A stretch of DNA of 64,000 nucleotides from Stercorarius parasiticus (lineage: Eukaryota > Chordata > Aves > Charadriiformes > Stercorariidae): positions 248,001-312,000 of the forward strand of contig VWZL01001366.1 of NCBI GenBank assembly GCA_013396915.1, written 5' to 3'. Below, in pieces: positions 23,126 through 34,520 of this stretch (the stretch's first letter is position 1; each line of letters starts with the position of its first letter). The notes beneath the pieces are model-generated. The model was not told where the DNA came from. It ran no database searches and was given only the letters and a program-made list of their open reading frames with translations. Both the position numbers and the translations under genes were made by a program.

Positions 23126-26100
23126 ATTCTTAATCTGCTTCAGTAATTTATATCAATAAAATGAGTTTTTGTTGAAACAATAACTGAAATATGGCAGCAA
23201 CTAAAAAATGGGATATATTATTGTATGTGTTTATTAAAGCAAGATCACACCAGATAAAATCTTCATTTAATGAAAATAGCAGGTTAAGTAACTGATTTTG
23301 TAGGCAAGGAAAATATTAGATTTTGTTCTGTGTGGACTTCTGTAATGAATTTGAAATAGTACCACATAGAAAATTCACTATATTGAAGAAGATGGAGATA
23401 AGTAGCAGAAATCTGAGATCAATAACAAATTGGCAAAAGGTTTGGTCTTGTTGCTGAAGAAGGTTACAGATGAAGTTTCCTTAGGATCAGTCCTGAGGTT
23501 TTTCTTACTTACTATTTCATTAGTACTTTTCACATAGGGAGCATGTTAGTGAGAACTGTTCATGATGTGAAGTTAAGTGGTGTTGGCAGTATGCAGGAGA
23601 GCACAGATTTCATACTGGAAGAACTGGTTAGTCCTAAGGAATGGAGAAACAGAGGAGGGGTGGACTTTATTATTGCAACAGGAAGGTTATGGATTTTAGG
23701 ACCAATATAAAAAGAATTCCTGTTGTCAGCAGGAGTTCACCATTTGGAAGTAATGAAGATACGTGTGCATTAATCTTGCAGGCGATTGATTATGTGCTGC
23801 CCCTGCAGCACAACTACACAAAAGGCAAATAGGACTCCAAGGCTTACGAAGTGAAATGCTTGCGGTTGCGCCTGGGAAAATTTAGCATCGTTGTTCAAAG
23901 ACCTGTGAGACTTCATTTGAAATAGCACCAAATTAATCTAAAATAGAATTTTAGCCATATAATTGACAGAGAGGTCACAAGTACAGGCAGTCTTTTTATT
24001 TTGTTTATTTTTGGTGAGCAGTGCAAAATGTGGTAAGCTCTACTGCTTGTGAAAGGCACCAGATCAGCTGAGCAGGTTTCCACCAAGTCGAGCTGTCAGG
24101 ACAGATGTGAAGTAGTACACATTGATGTGGTATTGCTGACCACAGAGACTTCATTCGCCTCCGTGATGCTTCTTTACTGTGGCCCAGCCAAGAATACGCC
24201 CCTCCTCTCAGAGAACAGGAACACCCTGCTTCGGTTTGCTAAGTGCTGGTCTTGCCACAGGGCTTTATGAACCACTTTCTAAATCCTTACCTCACACTTG
24301 CAGAACTAGACTGTCTTTTAATGAAAGGTTTAATTATAATGTGGTGATTCTATTTTTCTTTTAAAACAAGTAAATACAGACTTAGTTTTTGATGTTCCTA
24401 CAGAGGTTCTGTCTGTTTCGACTTTATACAGGTGACTACATAAACTGTAGGAATGTGAAAATAATTTCATTTTAAGGTCACCATTCTTCTTTTCTTCTGA
24501 TATCTACTGAAAGGATTGTGGTCGGTGTTGCTTTCATAGTAGGTTTCTACTGGGGCGAGCAAATAGGTGACCCAGGAGATAATTTTGTAGTAGTCTGATT
24601 GAACACTACAATTTCATTTCTCTTAGGCTGCCAATATTTATTTCTATAATTCACTATGGTCATGAAACTTTCATGTGGTTTGAACAAAATCATTGGTCTC
24701 CACAGTCATTGTTCACCATGAATCTATTCAAATCTCTCACAACCATCTCCATGTCATATAATGTATTTTAACAAAAAGTGCTTGTAAAGAAAAAAAATGT
24801 TGGCTATTTCCCAATTCTAATTAAGCGAATGTTAATATTAGTTACATTATGTACTTAAACCAGTTATAGTTAGTACTTCCTTAAATGATACTTTTTATAC
24901 AGTGGAAGACGTTACATCATGAGTAGCCTTAGGTGTTTTACCCCTCACTGACGAAGCTTTGAAGTGTCAGCAGCATGCAAACCATAAGGGGGTAATGAGC
25001 AGCTGATGCTCGAGCACCTCTTGCTGGCATTTCTGTGAAACAATTTCTGTGTCAGTTCACAAGGGCGTCACTGGCTATTCTGCTTTTTTGAACCTGCAAG
25101 GGTGATGTAACCATGAAAGGGGAAAAACTGGAGAAAATGGTGTATTTCTGTCCCTCCCTTCAAATGATAAGACAGGGATCATCAGGTTTTCCAGGACGAG
25201 CCTTATTTCAATTTTGAATTAGACAGAAAGTTTGGCTGTTTACCCTGGAGTGGTCAGGAAAGCCGTCAGGGCTGCCAAGAATAAATCACAGATAGTAATA
25301 GCAATATTAACAGTGTATTGCCTTAATAAAGAGTGCATTCTAGAGATTAACAATGGTTGGGTTTGTATCACCACCAAGAGACAACATGTCAAGTTGGCCT
25401 TTTTGGTACATGCCTCTAAAACTTGGTCCAAAGGAAACTACATCAGGAAGCACTCCACGGGCATGAGAAAGACCACACTGGATGAAGTGAAGTAAATAAT
25501 GCTACATTGCTTAAGTATTCACAACTTGAATAAGCATGTGTTTGGAAAAGAAAAAACAGCAGAGGATGGGCAAAGTAACAATTATTTTCGATGCAGGTTA
25601 GAATCTGCTTGTGGTTTATGCTTCTTGGAGTAGCTTTATATGAGCAAAGACCGTATCTTTATCTTCCTCATTATTTTCCTTTGTCATCATTCTTCACTTC
25701 CTCCTCTGTATCTAACAAGCCTTCAGTGTAGTTTGAGAGGGGAAGGGACCTTTTCCCTATCTCTTTATATGGAGAGGAAATTTTTCTGCCAAACTCTCTT
25801 AAAAGTAGATTAAAGGAAAGGAATTTTGAGGGAGCAGGAATGAGTAAGAACATTAACGTAAAAATAACGTTCTTTACAGCAACCCCTATAATGAAGAACG
25901 AAAATGTACAGATAAAATGCTTTGATAGCGCAGGACTTGGGCTAAAGCCAAACCAACATCATTAACAAGAAGAGTTCATTCTGCTGCTGCTGTACAGTAC
26001 AAGCAAAGAAGGTTTGCAATGATAAACACACCCTATGTTTTCAAATCAATTACTTTAATTAAATTCCTTTTATTTCTTCTCTTTTGTTCTCACCTCTTTC

Positions 26101-27014
26101 TATTCATCAACCTTTCTTCTATACGTGTGTTAGCAGAGGCCTGTGTATGTTTTTTTGTTTTTTTTTTCCCCACTAAGGTTTGATTTCAGTGGAGAAGTTA
26201 TCCCCTGTGTGGATTTAGCCCAGTATTCATAGACTTAATATTCCCATAATTGATAACAGCTTGATTGGAGCTAAAGTGCTTCCTTCCCCATTCTGCCAAA
26301 TACACTTGTAGTAGGACATTTCGTTAATTATTTTAAATATTGCTTTCCTAATTTAAGGTCTGGATTATGCTAACTTTATCTGTGCCCAGAAAAAGCTGTT
26401 TCTGTGAAGTTCCTGCCCCTCTGGATAGACCAAAGGCGGCAGTGCCACGCTTTTCCCTCTCCTTGTCCTCCTCCTCCTTGTTCTGGGGTCTGGAGGCCAG
26501 TCGAGAAGGAAAAGAAAGACTGAGAGAAGAGAGGCTTTGGGGAAAAGGAGGTTTCTATCAGGATACCAGGACTGTTCCTTAATTTAACTGATGAAATGGG
26601 AGCTGAATTCATTAGGAAATTTAGCCTTTAGGATATATGGAATACCAATCCTTTCCCCCATTCTTTTGTGTCTGAGCTGTTAAAACTATAATCTTCTACT
26701 TAATGTATACATGCAGTGTGTACTGTTATGAGGCCAGACTGGTTTTTTATTCTCTACCCTGTTAGTGGTGTTTATGTTTTTTCCTTGAAAATTCCTTTGA
26801 GGCTTCCACAATCAATATGAAATTGCTTTCTATTACCTGAAACAATATATATATATGAAGTGTGTATAATCTGAGCACAATACATCATTGCAGGCAGCAG
26901 CAACAAAAAAGCGAGGTGTTGTTTACTGCAGCAGAATAGGAGTGGCTAGTGCCTGTGGTATCCATTCAGCTTGTATTTATTCAAATAGTGTTGAGAACAT
27001 ATTAGCCAAAAGCA
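23126..27014. other. AT-rich unique non-coding stretch
   Basis: Nothing recognisable. There is a run of T's interrupted by G near 26,151-26,169 and a short TA dinucleotide run at about 26,844-26,856. All open frames are below 90 codons. Confidence 0.55.
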
Positions 27015-27195
27015 AATTTGAAAGGCAAAGAGGAGAGTAAGAGTGAATAAAAGACTTGGGAGAGGGAAGGAAGATAAAAGGCTGACAAAAGCTAGGGAAG
27101 GAAAATGGGAGGTGAAAACTTCCGAAAAGGGAAGAGAGGCAGAAGAAGATGGCTGACAAGGAAAAGGAAGGTGAATGGGGGAGAAAGCAGAGAAT
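27015..27195 (+). repeat. Purine-rich low-complexity tract
   Basis: About 180 bases of mostly A and G, with GGAAGG, GAAAAGG and AGAGG units in no fixed register. The minus-strand frame across it (26,946-27,266) is serine/proline/phenylalanine-rich because of this composition and should not be read as a gene. Confidence 0.8.
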
Positions 27196-28985
27196 TTGTA
27201 TGTGTATGTTTTAAATAGTGTTTGACATGTCATGTTTAATTCTGATGCTATTGTCTGTATGTACACAGAAACAGGCCTAAATTATGTGGAATTGAGAACA
27301 GTGCAGTGAACACCTAAAAATGTCAGTTAATATAATTTTTGCTATAAATTTACAAAATGCTAAATCCTTACATAAAAGAAAATGAGGTGACGCAGAGCCT
27401 GTTAGAATTAATTAGAATAAATTAATACTTAGTCTCTCTATATTTTTTGAGATATTTTTATTTCAAGATGCCAAATCCTTCTCCTAGTGTATAGTTCTCC
27501 CCCTAATATCGCTTCCTCACTTCACTCACCCAGCCCTAGGCTTTTGCCACCGTTTCACAGCCTTCTCACGGCTTGCTATTTCTTCTTTGCTTCTGACAAA
27601 GGGTTTCAGTGGTGGATCCCAGGCAATAAACTTAACAGGCTTATTAGCTCATGTTCTGGCCAGCTCTTTACCAGGACTCACTTTGGATGTTGGGAACCAG
27701 CAGATGGAAATGTGGATCAGGGCATGCAATAACTGAAGCTTTGAATTCTTACCTGTGTAGATGTGGTTCCACGGAAAAAGCTTGTGTAGTCCTGAAGGTG
27801 AAGAAAAGCGTGAATGTATTAGAGGGTTTGTTCCAAATTGTGGCAGGGAGCCGCCGCTGAACTGACTCTCACCGATTTATATTTTTCCTCATGAACTCCC
27901 TTTTGAATGTTCTGAATGAGAGAAGTCTTGTATCCACACTCTCTGCTTTCATAGTTATAGAAGCTTGATCTTGATGTGGAGATTTAAGAGGTCTTTGTAT
28001 GTATTAGTCATTAATTCAACTGATCAGAAAACAAACATGCATTCTATGTGTACTCTTTCCTATTATGTTCTGTGGGGGTTTTAGTCTGGAAAATGTTGAT
28101 GCAATCTAATTATATCTTTGAGATTACAATGAAAATCCTCTTTCCTGCATTATTGGTAGTACCAGTAGTTTCTTAAATCATAAGAGTGAAATAATTTTGT
28201 AAATTTTTAAGTCTTGTCCTAATTCTGTCCTTTTGCAAGGTAGCAAGGAGGGTTTATACTGATGCGTAAGTCCTAAAAAATTATTTTGTGCATGATTTCC
28301 TCTAGAAAATACGCATTCTTTTGAAAACCAGGATTAGAACCCACCAGCATTCTCAAAGTTAAATTATTGTGTGTCCTGCTCGGCGTTAAAGTTTTTACTC
28401 ATTATTGTATGAGGTATGCCTACTAACAAATAATTGCTGTAGTTGTGGTTAAAATACACAAGTCTTCCAAAAGATATATCTGTTTAAGTAAAATGGGGGC
28501 TTTGTGCAGAATGGCATAATAACACATTATGGCGCCCATTTGTATCCTCATCTATGTGAGCAATGTTCAGCCAAGATCTAACTAGGTATTTTTATTAGGT
28601 GGTGTGTCTTGTTTGTATTGGGTGTGGTGTGTTTTGCTACTTGTATTGGGGGTCACGGGTGCTTTTTCTCAGTCCTGCAAAGTGATGATCCCATGATGAT
28701 GGGTCATGGGAATCTTGTTTGTGCAGGGCCGGGAGAAACAACTAGCCAATTCGTGAAATATTGATAAAAGTTCTCGAGCAGTTGCTATGGGACTGACTGT
28801 GGGAAGAAAAAAGCTTGGTTTGGCCCTACTGGGAAGGTTGACTTTTTCTTTTTTTTTATGTATTTTGGCTACCTTTTGTGGCCATTTAAACCCTCAGGTG
28901 GAATAATAAAAGTAAAGGAGAGAGTATCTGTTACCTGAAAGTTACTCCTAGAAATGCAATTTAGCTGAAATAATTGTTAATTCAG
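27196..28985. other. AT-rich unique non-coding stretch
   Basis: No repeat, RNA gene or exon was recognised. A G/T-rich patch lies near 28,600-28,660. Confidence 0.5.
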
Positions 28986-29025
28986 TACCAGACTGAGGTT
29001 CAGAGAGAGAAGCAATTGACCTCCA
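28986..29025 (-). mobile_element. Possible MIR core scrap
   Basis: The block 'agactgaggttcagagagagaagcaattgacc' resembles the antisense MIR core in which 'aaactgaggcacagagagg' is followed by 'aagtgacttgccc'. It is only about 40 bases, so it is easily confused with chance. Confidence 0.3.
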
Positions 29026-30550
29026 TTTTTACATATAAAACTTGAGGGGTTGAGGGAATGTAATATTTTTTTCTTAACGCATCCACATTCTGTAAAATGC
29101 CAGTTTTATGAAGGAAGAATTGTAGATAATTATATCTTTAGAGCTTCTCAAAGTTTTTTAGGTTGCGTCTGTGTGTCAGAAATAATTGTGATGAATAGGA
29201 ACAGGTTAGATTTCTTTCTTTCCCTGTTAGTGTTGCTTCTTGGGCTTACTTAAATATCCCCAGGTTGACTCTTATCCTTCTTTCACCTGAATAAAAACTG
29301 CTTGTAGACCCAACATGCCAGAGTACATCAGATCTTAACACTCTAGCTGGGTCTACGCTTAATACTCAAGGAAAATAAGGAATTATTTCTGAAATAGGAT
29401 TATATTTCTTCAAAAAGATTGGTATTTGAAGCTACTCCAGATTTTTAGAATTTGAGAATCCTTTAGTGGGCAGAGTGAGTCTAAATTAAGCAATAAATTC
29501 AAAGTGTTATGTTATTGGCATTAGGCAAGCAGGCTGAGGTTTTTCAGAACAACTTAGGCAACATAGATATACAGCCCCTATAAAATGTAATGGGATCTAC
29601 ACAGTTGCAACTCCAGCACAGTTTTGAAAGTCTCTGCTGTAGTGACTTTATGACACTATATTGAAGCAATTTTGCAGTCATTTTGTTTCCTTTTGCTGCA
29701 GCTGATCATAGACTTTTTCTTTGCAAGTTGTGATTGGTTCAACTTTTCCATTGCCTTCTGAAGTCTGAGTCAAATTTAAAATGTAAAAATATGTGATTTC
29801 TGAAATGCTGTCACTTTAATATCAGTAAAGGACAGGGGGTGGGAACAGAAAACAGGGTCTTGACCTGGATTTAACATGCTGTTGGTAGATTAAGTTTATT
29901 TTAGCAGTCTGGGCATCTCTGGAATGAAGACTAGAGAAATTCACTGTTTTTTTGGAACAGGTCATATTTTCTGCAACTTTGATGCTGGTCTGCTTTCTTC
30001 CTGTCATCATCTCCTTGGTCTCAAGAAAGACTGCCTGACTTGTTTATGTAAACCTGATGACAGAATTTGGACAAACAGGAAGGTAAGGAAATCAGTTTGC
30101 TCTTAATTCTAGGAGCAAGGCAAATATAATCCATATTTCAAGCAACATTTGGCTTTAATAATTGTTCTACAAAGGGAAAGGACGTTGCCCAGACAGAAAG
30201 CAGCATTCATGGGGGAAGAATCAGAAAAGTGGAGAAGGTATATTCAATCCTTTGAGATTTATTTGTGCAAAAGTTAGCTTAAATGGAAAACAGAAACTAC
30301 ATTTACTGTATAATTTTTTAATGGTCATAGCTTAGCCAAATTCCCAAGGATAAAATGCTTAAAGAAAATAAGCAACAAAAGAAATAAAATTAAAACAAAA
30401 TAGTCTCAAGTGTTCTGTAAAACAATCTTGAAGACTATCCAGAAAGTACATCTGTTGTTGGATGATGGAAAAGTACATGATAAACAACCAAATAGCAGTG
30501 CCACTGGCATGGAAGAATACATTTTCAGATAGTTGAGATAAAGTTGTGAA
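29026..30550. other. AT-rich unique non-coding stretch
   Basis: I see nothing recognisable here; all open frames are shorter than 70 codons. Confidence 0.55.
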
Positions 30551-30742
30551 ACATAATAATAACTACCTCTTGTGTCTGTAGAACTTAGTGCTTTACAGGA
30601 TAAACCAGGGAACAAGCAAAATCCCTTTCAAGGTGGAGAAAGCCGATGCACAGGCACAATTTACTCAAGGTTGTGCATTAGAGCCCTAACACACCTGGAA
30701 ACTGAACCAGATCTTGTATGGCCTAGACCGGTGCCTTATTTG
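30551..30742 (-). mobile_element. Ancient MIR/L2-tail-type SINE
   Basis: Read in antisense, the element opens with the A/T-rich 'ataataataac' tail and the 'acttagtgctttaca' block at 30,584, a hallmark of old SINE/L2 3' tails. It continues with 'gatgcacaggcac' at 30,645, 'ctcaaggttgtgca' at 30,664, 'ctggaaactgaaccagatct' at 30,695, and 'ggcctagaccggtgc' at 30,720. The order is right for the whole body, with heavy substitution. Confidence 0.52.
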
Positions 30743-31060
30743 ATAGGTCATATCACTCCATGGCACAGTGGGGCAAAGCTCTGTCAGTTTTTTTGTAAGT
30801 GCGTTTTCTTACCTACATTTTCTTGAATGGTTAGAGGCCTCCTGGAGAGACAATGCACAAGTGTTTTGCTTTCTCCCATCATGTAACTATGGAAAATGGT
30901 TAGGGTTATAATTGGACTGAGTTGGTATTATCTGATTAGTATTTTTTAGCTATATGAACAACTCGATACCTGTTTCAATATTTTTATCATATTGACAGTA
31001 AGACTAGTGCAAAGCGTGAGTGTTGGATGTTTAGACCTTGGAATTCAACTGCTAGAAGGG
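30743..31060. other. AT-rich unique non-coding stretch
   Basis: I see nothing recognisable in these 318 bases between the SINE trace and the CR1 tail. Confidence 0.55.
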
Positions 31061-31208
31061 AATCATATAATCACAGAATGGTTTGGGTTGGAAGGGACCT
31101 TAAAGATCACCTAGTTCCAAGCCCCCTGCCATGGGCAGGGACACCTCCCACTAGACCAGGCTGCTCAAAGCCCCATCCAGCCTGGTCTTGAACACTTCCA
31201 GGGATGTG
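31061..31208 (-). mobile_element. CR1 LINE 3' end, 5'-truncated
   Basis: This is an antisense CR1 tail with little divergence. It has the terminal repeat at 31,061-31,080, 'ggtttgggttggaagggacc', 'ttaaagatcacctagttcc', 'ccctgccatgggcaggg', 'cacctcccactagaccagg' and 'ccatccagcctggtcttgaa'. Similarity stops after 'cacttccagggatg', marking the truncation point near 31,207. It is closely related to the copies at 19,452 and 50,441. Confidence 0.96.
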
Positions 31209-34024
31209 GAAGGCAAAGAGTTAGCATGGCTAAATGTCTGCTTGTATTGTCCCAACATATCGCCTCAGAGGATAAGTGAGGAGGAGGAGGATGGATGCAT
31301 GAGCGTGGTGTTGACAGTGTCTGAACGTGTCTCAGGGTGGTTGCAGGCTGCCCAAGCAGCCAAACTCCTATCAAAGTTCAATTACTGGAAGCACAGTGCT
31401 GAAAGCCCAGATCATCACTTGCACACCTTTGGACTTTCCCTTTGAAACCACTTATGCAAACTCTTTAGTCTTTTCTCAGGATTGGGGGAGTGGGACATGG
31501 ATGAAGGGTGACTGTCCCTCTCCAATGTTAAGTTTATTTTTACAGGTCAGGTGAGGCATTAGTGCAACATCTGTAAATATCTGAAAAGGAGGCACCCAAG
31601 TAAGGAGTGTATGAAGACCTAATTAAAAAATTTGTAAGTTTTAGTAATGTGTATGCATTTTGCTTCTTTCAAAGGACAAGGTGGAGATATTTTTGAACTG
31701 GAAATCGTTGGCTCTCCATGTAGTTAAACTGTTGCAGAACCACCTGCAATCCTGGGGAACGTGGACTGTGAGCATCCTCGTACCTCGCTCAGCACAAGTC
31801 AGTCAAGGGTCAGGACATGTTGGGCTTACTGTCACTGAAGCTAACGCAGTTTACATAGGTTTACTCTGATTAAGTGCTGTCATAGATCTGTGTGCGAGTT
31901 ATAAGCCAAGCTTAGGCACTAGCCTTATCATTTTTACCGTACTGAGTTGGTGTTTGCTATCTTTGCTGGGAGCAGGAGGTAAGAGTGAGTTGCGTTTCAG
32001 TAGCACGTGACTGTTTAATATGCAGACAGGCATAGTTAACTGGCAAGGCCAGAATGTTGCATGTCAAGGTTTAACTCTCTATTCTACAATAAGATTTCTA
32101 GACAGCTTGCCAAAATTCACAGAGGAACAGAGCCATAAAGATCCTCTAGTCAACAGTCTAGATTTGGAGTGACAATGCCAGGAGTCTGCTAAGTGTTAAG
32201 GCTTACTGTGAGATGCATCCATTCAGCAGCCTTTGTCTTCATTTACTTACTTCAGCCAGTCTTTTGTAATCGTCTGTGGAGGGAGGGAAGATACAAGTAG
32301 TCTTTTCCTGACATAATTTAGATTCAATTTATAGCCTAGCCAACAGCTAGAGAGCGAAGGATCCAGACTTAATCACTTTCTTCCCTGGATCCATTTTTAT
32401 CTCCTGTGCCTGTGAGAGTGTGAAGGTGTCTGCCAGCAGTAACTATTTGATTTCCCATTTTGGAGCTGCTGCTTTGCATGCATTCACTAAAATAGGACTA
32501 GATCCTGGTCTCCTGGGAGAATGCCTTCAGCAGCGAGCAAGCATAGACTTCCTTTCTGCTTTTGCTTCATGTATTTCTGTGTTTTAGACAGAGCTGAAAA
32601 GGAAAGATTAAGAGCATTGGTGAAAGTTGTAGAACTATGCATGTTGAGCATCAGGAGTTAGGTACCTCTGTGTGCACATTACAAAGGAAACCTGAATGCA
32701 TCAGCTCTGTTGGTGGAAGCTTAATTATGAAAGGACTTTATGCGCCTACAGGATAAGGAAATGTCTGAAGCAGGTTTTAAAGATTTAGGTGCATAAGGAT
32801 GCAGACATCAAACTAAGAATCTTTGGCTCTTGTTTTTTCCCTTCCACGGGTGATTTTGGTGGATAAATGTATCTCAAAAAGTTGGATACAGTTACTTTGA
32901 CAAGTCTCGTATGTACCATAACTATCTACTGCCTGTGATGCTTCTTGTCTATTCTTTTAGTACTAATTTTAATGATTTGCACATTGGATAGTACATCTTG
33001 CTGATTGAAAGGAGGGAATGTATGCATCTGGGAATGTACGCAGTTTGTGAATGCAGAGACCTATGTTTTCAAAATTGCTTGGAAAGTATTTACTGTCTAC
33101 CAGTAATGATGTGCTAATATTCAATAATAATGTATCATCACATATTAACTGATTCAATATTGCGAAACTTGTGCTATAAAAAAATAAAATTCCTTCATTC
33201 TCTATCATGAAAATGGAAACTGCCTGTTAGGATTGGAGGAAAGTAATGATCAGGATTTATTGGTATGAGTAATGAGAGTTGAATGACCTGTTTCACCGCC
33301 AGTCTGGTCATTCTGAATTTTTAGCAGGTTGGTAGGAATTAGTGGCTTTTAGTATTTCTAAAGATTTAAAAAGGCAAGAATAATAACTCCATATTCAGTC
33401 AGGAGATTATGTTAGAGTAATTTTAAATAGCAAGGAAAATAGTCATAGTCATATTCTGCTGTCTCATTGAAGACGAGATATATGAAACAGATAAATTAAT
33501 AGAATTAGTTAAGACGAAAATGCCAATGTTAAATTGTAAATACATATTCTGGAATGTAATTTTTTGTTGTTTTTTAACTCTCTGTGAATAGATTACTTCC
33601 TGTTATTCAGCTGGGTTTTGTGTTTTATGAACACATCCTTCAAGGGGATGGGGGAAAGGACAAGAACTCCGTCATCTTCTATATATCTTCTATAATCAAA
33701 GATGTGATATAGAAAACTGACTGCGTGGACTTAGGGAATTGCAAGTTACTTGATAGAGGAGAATATGTTATTCAAATAATTGCTCAGCAATTGGAGACAA
33801 AAAAGATATAAAAATATTTAGAAGAAAAAGTAGGCAATGAAGTAGACGTGATGGTCTTAAGGTTATGACCCTGGTTTCTGGATGTCTGAGTTGAATGTGT
33901 GACCTATCCAAAATATGTTAGGACTGAAAAAGAGAAAAGTTAGCCTATCTTCTAATTTTATGAGGTCTTTAGGTCCCATGACAGGCATTCTTTTTTGTTA
34001 GCATGAAGACCACTTAACTCTGTT
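31209..34024. other. Unique non-coding stretch
   Basis: No gene, RNA or repeat family was recognised. Overlapping short frames at 31,188-31,554 partly derive from the CR1 tail and have no motif. Confidence 0.5.
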
Positions 34025-34040
34025 AGGATATTGCCGTTAC

Positions 34041-34067
34041 AACGTGGGGCTGATAGTGCCCCACGTT
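34041..34067. repeat. Perfect 10-bp inverted repeat overlapping the primer binding site
   Basis: AACGTGGGGC at 34,041-34,050 and its exact complement at 34,058-34,067 flank a 7-base loop. One arm is the last 10 bases of the primer binding site; the other therefore resembles the T-arm end of the primer tRNA itself. Confidence 0.92.
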
Positions 34068-34075
34068 CGGCACCA
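34058..34075 (-). promoter_or_regulatory. ERV primer binding site, lysine-tRNA type
   Basis: Read on the minus strand, the 18 bases begin TGGTGCC and end AACGTGGGGC. From memory of the tRNA-Lys1,2 primer site used by betaretroviruses, it differs at two of 18 positions (4 and 8). It sits 7 bases after the LTR terminus, slightly further than usual. Confidence 0.7.
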
Positions 34076-34281
34076 ATAAATCTGTTGTGGTTTTAGACAA
34101 ATTGTCCACTGACTGGCAACAGATGCTCTCCCCCCACCTCTTGCACACAGAAAGGAGGAGGAATAAAGAGATTTACAAGTTTAGAAGGAACTAAACTACT
34201 TTAATGAAATATTAATAATAAAATAAAAGGGAAATAATGAAACAGATACAATATATACAAAACCATATCAAGCTCCCAGGA

Positions 34282-34289
34282 TGACGTCA
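34282..34289. promoter_or_regulatory. Perfect CRE palindrome in the minus-strand LTR
   Basis: TGACGTCA is the full consensus for CREB/ATF-family factors. On the minus strand a TATATA-like block (about 34,249-34,256) lies about 25-30 bases downstream, so the order CRE then TATA is preserved within the LTR promoter. Confidence 0.7.
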
Positions 34290-34520
34290 CTGGCAGGCTC
34301 TGGGGAAGTCCCAGACTGGACTCAGTGATGGGTGGGAACTGGATTCCAGAGCTGGAGTCAGGAACACATGGATGGGGATCAAAGGCAGATGAACAGACAG
34401 GGTCCTCCTCGGACATCGGCTATTGAAGAAAGAGAGGCTGACCCTTTGATCCNAGAGGCCTAGCTGAGAAGTAAAATTACTGAACAGAAAGTTGGTTCTG
34501 TTTTACCTCAAACCAGGACA

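Larger units (their letters stand above)
34025..34520 (-). mobile_element. Endogenous retrovirus 5' LTR with primer binding site, rest of provirus missing
   Basis: On the minus strand the element begins TGTCCTGG at 34,520 and the LTR ends ACCACAACA at 34,083, giving a 438-bp unit with TG...CA ends. Seven bases later comes a primer binding site (34,075-34,058), then a short leader that loses recognisable structure at about 34,025. No gag, pro, pol or env sequence follows, and no second LTR is in the window. The LTR contains a perfect CRE octamer and a downstream TATATA, as expected for a promoter. The primer site type suggests a betaretrovirus-like/ERVK group; the repeat-family name was not determined. 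A single N lies at 34,453. Confidence 0.78.

Noticed and set aside
26946..27266. 106-codon minus-strand frame rich in S, P, F and L
   Set aside because: The composition simply reflects the purine-rich tract on the plus strand; there is no domain.
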